Of a DNA stretch of 64,000 nucleotides, positions 16,886 to 26,006 are shown in pieces. The notes beneath the pieces were generated by a model. The model saw nothing but the letters and a program-made list of their open reading frames with translations, had not been told where the DNA came from and ran no database searches. The stretch's first letter is position 1, and the number at the start of each line of letters is the position of its first letter. This DNA comes from Micromonospora sp. KC606. GTDB lineage: Bacteria; Actinomycetota; Actinomycetes; Mycobacteriales; Micromonosporaceae. Made by a program: the position numbers and the translations under genes. The stretch covers positions 1 through 64,000 of the forward strand of contig NZ_SMKN01000010.1 of assembly GCF_004348675.1 (NCBI RefSeq), in the 5' to 3' direction.

Positions 16886-17800
16886 ATGGTCTCCACCACC
16901 GCATCCGCGTCCACCCCCCGGACGCGCAGCAGGCTCCGCCGGCGCAACACGCTGGCCGGCTGGAGCTTCATCCTGCCGAACTTCATCGGCTTCGCGGCCC
17001 TCACGCTGGTGCCCGTCGTCGCCACGATGGCGCTCGCCTTCATGAAGTGGAACTCCTACAGCACGCCCGAGTGGGTGGGCCTGGACAACTTCCGCCGCAT
17101 GGTGGACAACGCCAACTTCTGGACGGCGCTGTACAACACCACCTACTACGCCGTCGGCCATGTGCCGCTCACCCTCGTCGCCGCCCTGGGCTTCGCCGTC
17201 CTGCTCAACCGCAAGCTGCGCGGGGTGCGGTTCTTCCGGACAGCGCTGTTCTTCCCTTACATCACCTCGCTGGTCGCCGTGGCGGTGGTGTGGAACATGC
17301 TGTTCAGCCCCGACGCCGGCCCGGTGAACCAGTTCCTGCGCGCGGTCGGCGTGGACAGCCCACCCGGCTGGACGACCTCGACTACCTGGGCCATGCCCGC
17401 GCTGATCATCACCAGCGTCTGGCGGGACATGGGCTACTACATGGTGCTCTACCTGGCCGGGTTGCAGACCATCCCCGGTGAGCTGTACGAGGCCGCCAAG
17501 ATGGACGGGGCCTCCCCCTGGCAGCGGTTCCGGCACATCACGCTGCCCTCGCTGCGCCCCACCACCTTCTTCGTCCTGATCATGCTGACAATCTCCAGCT
17601 TCAAGGTCTTCGACCTGGTCCAGGTGATGACCGAGGGTGGCCCCGGCCGCTCCACCCTCGTCCTCTCGCAGCTGATCTTCCGCGAGGGCATCGAGCAGGG
17701 CCGCTTCGGATACTCCTCCGCCATCGCGATGGTCCTGTTCGTGGTCGTCCTGCTCGTCACGGTGGTCCAGTTCCGGCTTCAGCAGAGGAAAGAGCGATGA
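16886..17800 (+). CDS. Sugar ABC transporter permease (MalF type)
   Basis: A 304-residue inner-membrane permease with six hydrophobic helices, starting with WSFILPNFIGFAALTLVPVV. The EAA loop that contacts the ATPase reads EAAKMDGASPWQRFRHITLP (about residues 206-225). The ATG at 16886 follows a 50-base leader after the hairpin; GGACGAG is a modest ribosome site. It pairs with the next permease, whose start overlaps this stop (ATGA). Confidence 0.92.
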   Translation: MVSTTASASTPRTRSRLRRRNTLAGWSFILPNFIGFAALTLVPVVATMALAFMKWNSYSTPEWVGLDNFRRMVDNANFWTALYNTTYYAVGHVPLTLVAALGFAVLLNRKLRGVRFFRTALFFPYITSLVAVAVVWNMLFSPDAGPVNQFLRAVGVDSPPGWTTSTTWAMPALIITSVWRDMGYYMVLYLAGLQTIPGELYEAAKMDGASPWQRFRHITLPSLRPTTFFVLIMLTISSFKVFDLVQVMTEGGPGRSTLVLSQLIFREGIEQGRFGYSSAIAMVLFVVVLLVTVVQFRLQQRKER

Positions 17801-18702
17801 CCGCGACCGCCACCACCCCGCAGCGCGGGGACGGCTCCCGCACCGGCGCCACCACCGCCCGGCCACCGGCGTCGCGCCGGCGAGGCACCGCCGTCGCCGG
17901 CCGGATCGCCCTGCACGTCCTGCTCACCGTCCTCGGGCTCGCCGTCATGGTCCCGTTCCTGTGGATGGTGACGTCCTCGCTGAAGCTGGACTCCCAGGTC
18001 TTCACCGTGCCGATCAGGTGGATTCCCGAGGAGTTCCACTGGGACAACTACACCCGCATCTGGGACCGGATCCCGCTGACCACCTACCTGAAGAACTCGC
18101 TGTACCTCAGCGTCGTCATCACGGCGCTGCAGGTGCTCACCGGCAGCTTCGCGGCGTACGGCTTCGCCAAGGTCCGCTTCCCCGGGCGCGACGCGCTCTT
18201 CATCGCCTACGTCGCCACCATCGCCGTGCCGTGGCAGGCGTACATGGTGCCGCAGTACATCATCATGGAGAAGGCGGGCCTGGTGAACACCCACCTGTCG
18301 CTGATCCTCCTGCAGGCGTTCGGCGCGTTCGGGGTGTTCCTGATGCGGCAGTACTACCTCACCATCCCCGACGAGTTGTGCGAGGCCGCCCGCGTGGACG
18401 GCCTGAGCGAGTACGGCATCTGGGCACGGGTCGTGCTCCCGCTGTCCAAGCCGGCGCTGGCCAGCCTCGCCCTGCTGACCTTCGTCAACACCTGGAACGA
18501 CTACATGGGTCCGTTCATCTACCTGACCAGCAACGACCTGTGGACCGTGCAGATCGGCCTGCGCTCCTTCGTCGGCGTCTACGACGCCGAGTACGCCATG
18601 ATCATGACCGGTTCGGTGCTGTCGGTGCTGCCGATCCTGACCGTCTTCCTCCTCGGGCAGCGTTACTTCGTCCAGGGCGTCGCCACCACCGGGCTCAAGT
18701 GA
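17797..18702 (+). CDS. Sugar ABC transporter permease (MalG type)
   Basis: A 301-residue permease with six membrane helices; the first is IALHVLLTVLGLAVMVPFLWM. The EAA motif is EAARVDGLSEYGIWARVVLP (about residues 196-215). It would form the heterodimeric channel with the preceding permease. No ATP-binding subunit is encoded nearby, so a shared MsiK/UgpC-type ATPase elsewhere in the genome is expected, as known for actinobacterial sugar importers. Confidence 0.92.
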   Translation: MTATATTPQRGDGSRTGATTARPPASRRRGTAVAGRIALHVLLTVLGLAVMVPFLWMVTSSLKLDSQVFTVPIRWIPEEFHWDNYTRIWDRIPLTTYLKNSLYLSVVITALQVLTGSFAAYGFAKVRFPGRDALFIAYVATIAVPWQAYMVPQYIIMEKAGLVNTHLSLILLQAFGAFGVFLMRQYYLTIPDELCEAARVDGLSEYGIWARVVLPLSKPALASLALLTFVNTWNDYMGPFIYLTSNDLWTVQIGLRSFVGVYDAEYAMIMTGSVLSVLPILTVFLLGQRYFVQGVATTGLK

Positions 18703-19451
18703 CGGCCGGCATGACCACCTCCACCACCCCCCACCGGACACTCTCGGGCCGGGTCAACGTCAGCGCGGACACCTGGACGACGATCTGGTCGTTCGTACAC
18801 CGGGTCCTCGTCGTCAACCTCGGCCTGGCGGTCACCAACCTTCCGCTGTTGGTGGCGCTGGCCGTGGTCGCGCAGCCCTGGCGGTACCCGGTGTTCTTCG
18901 GGTTGTTGTCGATCAGCGTCGGTCCGTCGCTCGCCGCGGCCTTCGGCTACCTCGACCGGGCGTCGGCGTCGTCGGACCAACCTCCCGTGCGCGACTTCGT
19001 CCGCGCCTACCGGCGGTCCTTCGTCCCCGCGCTCGCCCGCTGGTCGGCCACCGTGGCGCTGCTCGCCGTGCTCATCACCGACATCGTCGTCCTGCACGAC
19101 TCCCGCCACGGCGCGGTGCTCGTCCCGCTGCTGGCCGTCACGGCTATCCTCCTTCTCGCCACAGGCGTGCTCGTGCTGGCACTCGGCGTGCTGGCCCCGC
19201 ACCTGGGCCTCCGGCCCGTCGTCAGGATCGCCGCGTACGCCGTGCTGCGGCGCGCGCCGCTGAGCCTGTTCAGCCTGGTCCTGCTGCTGGTGACCGTGCT
19301 GTCGGTCAACCAGGCGCCGCTGCTGGGGTTGGCCACCGTACCGGGCTGCGCGCTCGTCGCGGTGTGGGCCAACAGCCGGGCCGCGCTGGCCCACCTCCTG
19401 CCCGACGACACTCCGGAAGGCCACCACCGATCCCGCGAGGAGAGACCATGA
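18699..19451 (+). CDS. YesL-like (DUF624) membrane protein
   Basis: A 250-residue integral membrane protein with about five hydrophobic segments (for example VNLGLAVTNLPLLVALAVVA and LFSLVLLLVTVLSV) and the DUF624/YesL N-terminal pattern TWTTIWSFVHRVLVVNLG. YesL-type genes accompany rhamnogalacturonan or related sugar importers. GTG 18699 overlaps the permease stop (GTGA); ATG 18711 is an alternative. Function unknown, possibly a transport accessory. Confidence 0.75.
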   Translation: MTAGMTTSTTPHRTLSGRVNVSADTWTTIWSFVHRVLVVNLGLAVTNLPLLVALAVVAQPWRYPVFFGLLSISVGPSLAAAFGYLDRASASSDQPPVRDFVRAYRRSFVPALARWSATVALLAVLITDIVVLHDSRHGAVLVPLLAVTAILLLATGVLVLALGVLAPHLGLRPVVRIAAYAVLRRAPLSLFSLVLLLVTVLSVNQAPLLGLATVPGCALVAVWANSRAALAHLLPDDTPEGHHRSREERP

Positions 19452-22400
19452 CCGGACGCTCCACCCCGACGCGGCTGGCGGCCTTGCTCACCGCGACCGC
19501 CCTGGCCGTCACCACCGCCACGGTCACGCCACCGCCCGCCGTCGCCACCACCGGCGCCGCCGCCGTCCCCACCGTCGTGGTGACCCCCGACCCGTCCTAC
19601 CGCGAACCGACCTGGGAAGGCTGGGGCACCAGCCTGGTCTGGTTCGCCAACGCCACCGGCGGGTACCCCGACGAGATCCGCAACCACCTGGTCGACCTGC
19701 TCTTCGGCGAGAACGGGCTGCGGCTGAACATGGCCCGGTACAACATCGGCGGCGGCAACGCCCCCGACGTGCGGACCGACTACATGAAGGCCGGCGCCAC
19801 GATGCCCGGTTTCTGGAAGGCTCCCGCCGGCACCACCCGTACCGACGTCGACTGGTGGAATCCGGACAATCCCGAGCACTGGAACTGGGACGCCGACGCC
19901 AACCAACGCTGGTGGGTCGACCAGATCAAGGACCGGGTCGACACGTGGGAGGCGTTCAGCAACTCCCCGCCGTACTTCCAGACCGTCAGCGGCTACGTCT
20001 CCGGCGGCTTCAACTCCAGCGCCGACCAGATCCGCGCCGACCGCGTTGACGACTTCGCCACCTACCTGGTCCGGGTCACCGAGCGCCTGGAGGCCGCGCA
20101 CGGCATCAAATTCCACACCATCGAGCCACTCAACGAGCCCAACACCTCCTACTGGGGCACCCAACTCGGCCCGGACGGCCAGCCCACCGGCGGCCGGCAG
20201 GAGGGCGCGCACGCCTCCCCGGCCCTGCAGCAGCAGGTGATCCTGGCGCTGGCCCGGCGGCTCAAGGACGCGCAGACGCGGGCGCGGATCGCCGCCATGG
20301 ACGAAACCAACCCCGGCACCTTCGTCACCAACTGGAACGGTTACAGCGCCGAGACCCGCGCCGTCATCGACCAGCTCAACGTGCACACCTACGGCACCGG
20401 CCAGCGCACCTCCGCCCGTGACATCGCCAAGGGCGCCGACAAACCCCTGTGGATGAGCGAGGTCGACGGCCACTGGGGCACCGGGCAGAGCTTCACCAGC
20501 ATGGACCCCGGTCTCGGCATCGCCGAGCGGATCGTCAACGACGTCCGCGAACTCGAACCCTCCGCGTGGATGCTGTGGCAACCCATCGAGGACTACAACC
20601 CGCAGCACGCCGGGAACAAGAACTGGGGCGCCATCCAGATCCCGTTCGACTGCACCGCCCAGGACACCCTGCAGACCTGCCCCGCGCGGATCAACACCAA
20701 GTTCCACACCCTGCGCAACTTCACCCACTTCATCCGGCCCGGTGACCACATGGTCAAGGTGGACGACACCGCCAGCCTGGCCGCCGTGTCGGCCAACGGC
20801 AGGGCCGCGACCGTCGTGCACGTCAACAGCTCCGACACCGGCCGCCGGGTCACCCTCGACCTTTCCCGGTTCGGTCACGTCGAGCCGGCGACGACCGTCA
20901 CGCCGGTCGTCACGGACGCCTCCGGCGCCCTGGTCCGTCACCAGCCCATCCGGGTCGACCGGAAGTCCGCCGCCTTCACCGTGCCGGCGAAGTCCGTGAC
21001 GACCTTCGTCGTCGACGGGGTACGAGGCGTCGCCGACGACGCCGCGCTCGTCGAGGACGGCCACGTGTACCGGCTACAGGGCGTCCAGAGCGGCAGGTCG
21101 TTGGCACCCTCCGGCTCGTCCCCGGTGATCCGCACCAGCGACCCAACCGCCGCCGACCAGCTCTGGCGGATCACCCCGGTCACCACCGCAACCGGGAACC
21201 GGTCCCGCTACCTGCTGTCCACCGGCGACCGCAACCTGGTGCTGCGCGCCGGATCCCTCGTGCTGGAACCGTCCTCGGCGGCTCTCGCCGCCGACCCGAT
21301 CGCGCAGTGGATCCTCTCCACCACCGGCGACGGCACGTACACCCTCGTCAACGCCGCGACGGGCCGGCTGGTCGACGTGAGCGACCACGCCACCGCCGAC
21401 GGCTCCCGGGTCGGCACCTGGACGCCGTCGTCGGGGAACAACCAGCGTTGGACGATCATCGACGAGACGGTGCTGTCCACGGTCGCCGCCGACCTCTTCA
21501 CCACCCCCGGCACGATGCCGGTGCTGCCCAGGACCGTCACGCCGGTCTACCGCGACGGCGCCCGCGGCTCCCTGCCGGTGGTGTGGCGGACGCTGCCGCC
21601 GCACCCCCGGTGGTCCGTCCCCGGCACGGTCACCGTCCTGGGCACCGCCACCGACCCGCTCGGCCGGAAGGTCCAGGCCCGGGCCGTCGTCACCGTCGAC
21701 ACCGTCGTGGCCACCGAACCGGCCCGCGCCAAGGCGTACCCGGGTGGGCGCCCGGACCTGCCCGCGACCGTGACCGGTGTGGGCGCGCACGGCGCCCGGG
21801 TCACGCTGCCGGTGACCTGGTCCGCTCCCCCGGCCTACGACCGTGCCGGCGTCTTCGAGCTGGCCGGAACCACCGTCGTGCCGGGTGGGAGCACCCTGCC
21901 GGCGACCGTCCGGGTGCAGGTCACCACGCCGGTCCTCATCAACGCCGCGACCGACCCGGGCGTACGGGCCAGCGCGACGTTCACCGAGAGCGGCTACTCG
22001 GCCGACCGGCTGCGCAACGGCGTCACCGCCGAGAAAGCCTGGTCGAACTGGCGCTCCGGCACCAAGAACAGCTCCGACACGCTGACCTTCCTGCTGCCGG
22101 CCAGCCGTGACGTCGCCAGCGCCACGGTCCACTTCCACCGGGACGGCAACGCGGACACGTACGCCCAGTCGCTGCACGTCGAGGTCCGTGACGTGACCGG
22201 TGCCTGGGTACGTGCCAGCGACGAGATCAGCGTGCCGGGCGGGTCGCCCGCGCCGACGGTCACCGTTCCGCTGTCCGCCGTCTCGACGACCGACGGCGTA
22301 CGGCTGGTTCTCACCGCCCGCCCGGGGCTCTGGATGACCGTCGGCGAGGTGCAGCTTCTCACCGCGGCGCCCGGACAGTCCTCGGACGCGGCCCTGTCGG

Positions 22401-22615
22401 CGCTCAGCGTCGACGGCGTGGCCGTTCCGGGCTTCGCCCCAGACGTCCTCGTCTACACCGTCTCCGCCCCCGGACGGGAGCTGGCGGCCACCCCGCGCGA
22501 CCCGTTCGCGGCGGTGTCCACCGCCCAGAGGCGTGCCGAACGCACCGCCACGGTCACGGTGACCAGCGAGGACCGGAGCCAGACCCGGACCTACACGGTC
22601 CGGTTCCGGCGCTGA
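19448..22615 (+). CDS. Secreted multidomain GH30 endo-galactanase-like enzyme
   Basis: A 1055-residue secreted enzyme. A signal peptide (to about residue 39) precedes a glycoside hydrolase family 30 catalytic domain (about 45-530) containing EGWGTSLVWFANATGGYP, the acid/base E230 in IEPLNEPNTSYWG and the nucleophile E338 in LWMSEVDGHWG; this pattern matches the endo-beta-1,6-galactanase branch. Next come a ricin-type lectin-like domain (about 540-680, with W-containing DQLW and NQRW repeats), two bacterial Ig-like domains (about 685-840), a discoidin/CBM32-like sandwich (about 845-980) and a C-terminal cadherin-like repeat. ATG overlaps the upstream stop (ATGA), tying the extracellular enzyme to its importer. 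Substrate inferred: arabinogalactan or related side chains. Confidence 0.88.
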   Translation: MTGRSTPTRLAALLTATALAVTTATVTPPPAVATTGAAAVPTVVVTPDPSYREPTWEGWGTSLVWFANATGGYPDEIRNHLVDLLFGENGLRLNMARYNIGGGNAPDVRTDYMKAGATMPGFWKAPAGTTRTDVDWWNPDNPEHWNWDADANQRWWVDQIKDRVDTWEAFSNSPPYFQTVSGYVSGGFNSSADQIRADRVDDFATYLVRVTERLEAAHGIKFHTIEPLNEPNTSYWGTQLGPDGQPTGGRQEGAHASPALQQQVILALARRLKDAQTRARIAAMDETNPGTFVTNWNGYSAETRAVIDQLNVHTYGTGQRTSARDIAKGADKPLWMSEVDGHWGTGQSFTSMDPGLGIAERIVNDVRELEPSAWMLWQPIEDYNPQHAGNKNWGAIQIPFDCTAQDTLQTCPARINTKFHTLRNFTHFIRPGDHMVKVDDTASLAAVSANGRAATVVHVNSSDTGRRVTLDLSRFGHVEPATTVTPVVTDASGALVRHQPIRVDRKSAAFTVPAKSVTTFVVDGVRGVADDAALVEDGHVYRLQGVQSGRSLAPSGSSPVIRTSDPTAADQLWRITPVTTATGNRSRYLLSTGDRNLVLRAGSLVLEPSSAALAADPIAQWILSTTGDGTYTLVNAATGRLVDVSDHATADGSRVGTWTPSSGNNQRWTIIDETVLSTVAADLFTTPGTMPVLPRTVTPVYRDGARGSLPVVWRTLPPHPRWSVPGTVTVLGTATDPLGRKVQARAVVTVDTVVATEPARAKAYPGGRPDLPATVTGVGAHGARVTLPVTWSAPPAYDRAGVFELAGTTVVPGGSTLPATVRVQVTTPVLINAATDPGVRASATFTESGYSADRLRNGVTAEKAWSNWRSGTKNSSDTLTFLLPASRDVASATVHFHRDGNADTYAQSLHVEVRDVTGAWVRASDEISVPGGSPAPTVTVPLSAVSTTDGVRLVLTARPGLWMTVGEVQLLTAAPGQSSDAALSALSVDGVAVPGFAPDVLVYTVSAPGRELAATPRDPFAAVSTAQRRAERTATVTVTSEDRSQTRTYTVRFRR

Positions 22616-22619
22616 CGGG

Positions 22620-22657
22620 CCGCCGGGTGGGGCCGGGCGTCCGGCCCCACCCGGCGG
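22620..22657 (+). terminator. Very strong terminator hairpin after GH30 gene
   Basis: A 17-base perfect stem (CCGCCGGGTGGGGCCGG and its complement) with a GCGT loop starts five bases past the stop, closing the polysaccharide operon. Confidence 0.85.
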
Positions 22658-22749
22658 TGCCGCACCGTGGCGAGCCAGGTACCGACCCCCACCGCCGAGG
22701 CGCCGGCGTACGGCACGAGGACCACCGACTCGCCGACTATCGTGGGCGC

Positions 22750-22962
22750 GTGAGTACCCGCCACGTGCCCGCGCGGATCGGTGACCTGCCGCCGATCGGG
22801 CGACCAGCCAACAGTGCCTTGCTCGAAGCCGGCATCACGACGCTCACGCAAGTGGCCGCCCACAGCCGCCGCGACCTACTGGCCCTGCACGGGGTCGGGC
22901 CGAAGGCGGTCACCATCCTGGCCGCCGCGCTGGCCGAGCATGGCCTTGCCTTTGCCGACTGA
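22750..22962 (+). CDS. Small helix-hairpin-helix domain protein
   Basis: A 70-residue protein consisting almost entirely of a helix-hairpin-helix/RNA-polymerase-alpha-CTD-like fold: PARIGDLPPIGRPANSALLE, then ITTLTQVAAHSRRDLLALHG and VGPKAVTILAAALAEHGLAF. Such single-domain proteins are common in actinobacteria and probably bind DNA. GTG 22750 begins the conserved part. It stands alone after a terminator. Confidence 0.75.
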   Translation: MSTRHVPARIGDLPPIGRPANSALLEAGITTLTQVAAHSRRDLLALHGVGPKAVTILAAALAEHGLAFAD

Positions 22963-23150
22963 CGGCAGCTGGACCGGCCGGCGGTCCGGGAGCACGTACC
23001 GACCCCTCGATGGGTCCGGGAGTGAGCCGCCCAGTGGAGCACCGCTCCAGGAGGCGTCACTGGTGAACGCCTGGAGGCGGGCGGAACCGGCGATTCCGGC
23101 GCCGGCCGCCTCCAGGGCGCATGCGGCTGGTCTTCCCGGGTGGTCTCCTG

Positions 23151-24257
23151 TCAGCGGCTCGTGCAGCTGACGCCGGTCGGTGCGGCTGCGGAACTGCCAC
23201 TGGCGACGTAACCGAACGACGTGGACCCGTTGGCGGGAACAGTGCCGTTGTAGGCCGCGTTCCGCACGTCGATCGCGCCGCTGGTGCCGGTGTTCACGCC
23301 GTTCCAGAGATTGGTGATGTTCTGCCCGGCGGGCAGTGTCATGCGTACCGTCCAGGCGTTGAACGCCGCGGTGTGGTTGTTGCGGACCGTCACCTCGGCC
23401 TGGAAGCCGCCGCTCCAGCTGTCGACCATCCGGTAGGCGGCGGTGCAGCCGGGCTGGCCCGGCGGCGTGGTGGTCGGCGGAGCGCTTGTGGGTGGCGTGG
23501 TGGTCGGCGGAGCGCTTGTGGGTGGCGTGGTGGTCGGCGGAGCGGATGTGGGCGCGGTGCCGTCGGTGATGCTGCGCGGCACCGCACGCAGGGCGTTGTA
23601 CCAGACGGTGGCCATCTTGGCGTAGCCGCGCGAGTTGGGGTGCACGCCGTCGGCCAGGTCGGCGAGCGTCAGCGCGGGGTACATGTCGACGAAGTGAACC
23701 CGCTTGCCGGCGTTGACCTTGCTCTGCACGATGCCGGGTATCGCCGCGTTGTAGGTGCGCACCCGCGAGTCGGCACCGGACAGCGGAATGATCGACGCGA
23801 CGAAGACCTCGGCGTTCGGTGCGGTGGTGGTGATGCGGTCGATCAGTGTGGACAGTCGCTGCGGTGCGCCGGACAGTTGCCTGATCATGTCGTTGGTGCC
23901 GATGTGCAACAGCACGGTGCGTGGGGTGGTGGCCCGCAGCCAGTTGACGACGTTGGCGTCGATCTGCGCGATGGTCCAGCCTGAGTGGCCCTGGTAGTCG
24001 TGGTCGCCGAGGCTGGGTGGGCCGTTGAACTGGGAGCCGACGAAGTCGATACGGTATCCGCCGGCCACGAACTTCTGCCACAGGTCGATCCGGTAGCCGC
24101 CGGGCACGTTGAAGCCGTCGGTGATCGAATCGCCCAGCGGCATGACGCGCACGCCGCCGTTGGATTCGGCACTGGCCGGAAGAACGGCCGACAGCGCTCC
24201 GGTGAGAGCCAGCACCGCGGCTGACGCCGCAGCGAGCAGGCCGCTCATTTTCCGCAT
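23151..24257 (-). CDS. Secreted SGNH/GDSL hydrolase with CBM2 cellulose-binding domain
   Basis: A 368-residue exported esterase-like enzyme. After a signal peptide (MRKMSGLLAAASAAVLALTG to ASA), the SGNH domain shows block I MPLGDSITDGF (serine nucleophile), block III LLHIGTNDM and block V DGVHPNSRGY (Asp-His pair). A Pro/Thr linker of three identical TPPTSAPPTT-type units leads to a C-terminal CBM2 domain (about 270-368) with two cysteines bracketing it and binding tryptophans in DSWSGGFQAEVTV, AWTVRM and NLWNGV. The start has an AAGGAG site. It probably deacetylates plant cell-wall polysaccharide bound to cellulose. Confidence 0.93.
   Translation of the reverse strand: MRKMSGLLAAASAAVLALTGALSAVLPASAESNGGVRVMPLGDSITDGFNVPGGYRIDLWQKFVAGGYRIDFVGSQFNGPPSLGDHDYQGHSGWTIAQIDANVVNWLRATTPRTVLLHIGTNDMIRQLSGAPQRLSTLIDRITTTAPNAEVFVASIIPLSGADSRVRTYNAAIPGIVQSKVNAGKRVHFVDMYPALTLADLADGVHPNSRGYAKMATVWYNALRAVPRSITDGTAPTSAPPTTTPPTSAPPTTTPPTSAPPTTTPPGQPGCTAAYRMVDSWSGGFQAEVTVRNNHTAAFNAWTVRMTLPAGQNITNLWNGVNTGTSGAIDVRNAAYNGTVPANGSTSFGYVASGSSAAAPTGVSCTSR
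23461..23550 (-). repeat. Three 30-base tandem repeats encoding the Pro/Thr linker
   Basis: Three exact-register 30-base units differing at only a few bases encode the linker between the SGNH and CBM2 domains. The near identity at DNA level indicates recent expansion by slippage or recombination and a site of likely length variation. Confidence 0.9.
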
Positions 24258-24710
24258 GGAGATTTCTCCTTTGATCAGGGGCTCGTGCAGGTAGGTGCGC
24301 GCATTGCAGGGCCATCGGCGCCGATGAGCCCGCACGTGGTGGTGGTGGTGGTGGTGGCGTTCACAGCGAGCGAGCCGTGCCAAAGCGCGTTCCGCTCTGC
24401 CGGCTGGCCAGCAGGCCGGCAATGGCTCATCGCCACACGACAGGCCAGACACCGGGGCGTCGCAGCGGCGTCCACCGATGCGGACACGGGCTGCCCGTCC
24501 ACCCATCCACACCCGGCTCGAAACACTCATTAGTATCGATCTAAAACGGTTTGGTGTGCAACCCCGGCACGCGTCGGACCACCACCTTGGCCACACCAGG
24601 TCAGAGCGTCCCGCCGAACACGACGCCGAGCAGCGCGGCCTCCTCCGTGAGGGCGACCGGGTGACGGTTGGACACGTGGAGCCCCCCCCCCGCAGTGGCG
24701 CCCCGTTCGA
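24258..24710. other. 453-base intergenic region with palindromes and simple repeats
   Basis: No credible gene. It holds a perfect 14-base palindrome CATCGGCGCCGATG (24313-24326), seven GTG triplets (24336-24356), a dyad AAAC-G-GTTT (24544-24552) that could be a carbohydrate-repressor site, and a run of ten C (24682-24691) just downstream of the cellulase-like stop. The hydrolase promoter on the minus strand must lie here but no clear hexamers stand out. Confidence 0.5.
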
Positions 24711-26006
24711 CTAGCGCGGCGGCCGAAGACGGGTGTCGGTACGGAATGCCTCGTTGCACTGCCGCTGGAGGGCGATGTCGTCCCACATCGCGTGCTGCGG
24801 GGCGGCGTTGGAGCAGACGATCGTTCCCCAGGCGTCGACCCGCAGCGACTCGTCGATCGCCAGACGGCAGAACTCGGCTCCCACCGGGCCCTCTTCGAAC
24901 CGGCCGTCGCGCGGCGTGTAACCGATCCAACCCTCCCCGAAGACAATCGGCACGCCGCGCTGGGTGGCCCAGTCGTGCGCGACGTCCAGCCAGAGCCGTA
25001 GCGTGGTCGCCATCTCCTTTTCCCATGCCGGGTAGTGCCGGTAGAGCCAGCGATCGATCGCCTCGGCGTCGCCCCAGTCGTGCACGAAGAACTCCGGCTC
25101 GGACACGATGGTCGCGTTCCGCCGCCAGGACTGGTCCGGCGACCACTCGGCCAGTTCGGGGGCTCCGGGTCGCAGGATGTCGTGTTCGGCGCGCGCCCGG
25201 TCGAAGGCCTGAGGATCACCGCGCAGCCCGTAGGTTTCGATGAATGCGTCCAGCACCCCGTAGACGTACGGGTTGCACGCCAACACGTCGATCGTTTCCG
25301 GGATGGCGCGCATGGCGCCGGCCGGCACCCCGGCGTAGTTCACCGTGACCGGCCGGCCGGGGTGACGGTGGTGGAAGGCGGCCAGCGCCCGCTCCAGCCG
25401 CGGTCGCAGGGCCGTCAGCCGTTCGTTCTCGTCACCGGCCAGGCCGTCAGCCAGGTACCCGGCCTGGACCTCGTTGTGGATCTCGGTGAACGCGAGCCGG
25501 TCGTCGAGCTGGTGTTCGGCCAGGAAGTCGACGAGGTCGGCGAGGGCGACCGCTTGCGCTTCGGCCCGCCGCTGCGGCTCGATGACCAGCAGGGCATCCC
25601 ACCAGCTGGAGTCGGCGGCGAAGGAGGAGCTTTGCTGGTACTCCCAGGAGGAGAGGATGACGAAGCAGCCGTGCCGCTTCGCGGCCCGGAACAGCTCCAG
25701 CACACGCGCACGCGCATCGATGACCGCCGCCTGCCGGACGTCGTACCAGCGCACCCGCTGCCCGTAGTCGCCGCCCAACGGCCCGAGCCGGAGCGCGGAG
25801 GTGTCCAGGCCGCTGCCGAACAGCAGGTACGGCATGGCGCAGATCCGCACCGTGTTGTAGCCGCGCTCGACGGCTGCGGCGAATGCCCGGTCGAGGTCCT
25901 CGAACGGCTCTCCCGGCCCGGTCCGCACGTACCAGGAGAAGTCCCAGAGCGTGATGGTCAAGCGGTCGGGAAGGTGGGCCGGTGGGGGAACGGGAACGTA
26001 GCTCAT
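24711..26006 (-). CDS. Cellulase-like (GH5-clan) putative glycoside hydrolase
   Basis: A 431-residue TIM-barrel protein of the sugar-binding cellulase-like family. Core features are ITLWDFSWYVRTGPGEPFEDLD at the N terminus, YNTVRICAMPYLLFG, an acid/base candidate in LAFTEIHNEVQAG (about residue 165) and nucleophile candidates in VSEPEFF and PIVFGEGWIGYTP (about residue 375). No signal peptide is present, so it likely acts inside the cell. Its ATG overlaps the stop of the large DUF5107 gene (ATGA), implying co-translation. The glycan is unknown. Confidence 0.8.
   Translation of the reverse strand: MSYVPVPPPAHLPDRLTITLWDFSWYVRTGPGEPFEDLDRAFAAAVERGYNTVRICAMPYLLFGSGLDTSALRLGPLGGDYGQRVRWYDVRQAAVIDARARVLELFRAAKRHGCFVILSSWEYQQSSSFAADSSWWDALLVIEPQRRAEAQAVALADLVDFLAEHQLDDRLAFTEIHNEVQAGYLADGLAGDENERLTALRPRLERALAAFHHRHPGRPVTVNYAGVPAGAMRAIPETIDVLACNPYVYGVLDAFIETYGLRGDPQAFDRARAEHDILRPGAPELAEWSPDQSWRRNATIVSEPEFFVHDWGDAEAIDRWLYRHYPAWEKEMATTLRLWLDVAHDWATQRGVPIVFGEGWIGYTPRDGRFEEGPVGAEFCRLAIDESLRVDAWGTIVCSNAAPQHAMWDDIALQRQCNEAFRTDTRLRPPR

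Noticed and set aside
23461-23550. Tandem 30-base repeats considered as a CRISPR array
   Set aside because: There are no spacers between units and they lie in frame inside a secreted hydrolase, encoding its linker.
24336-24356. Seven GTG triplets possibly encoding a histidine run on the minus strand
   Set aside because: The frame is an upstream extension of the hydrolase gene; a good ribosome site places the true start downstream at 24257.
24601-24713. A minus-strand tail reading HVSNRHPVALTEEAALLGVV after the cellulase-like stop
   Set aside because: It is out of frame with the cellulase-like gene, has no start of its own and crosses a run of ten identical bases; probably chance or a relic too short to identify.
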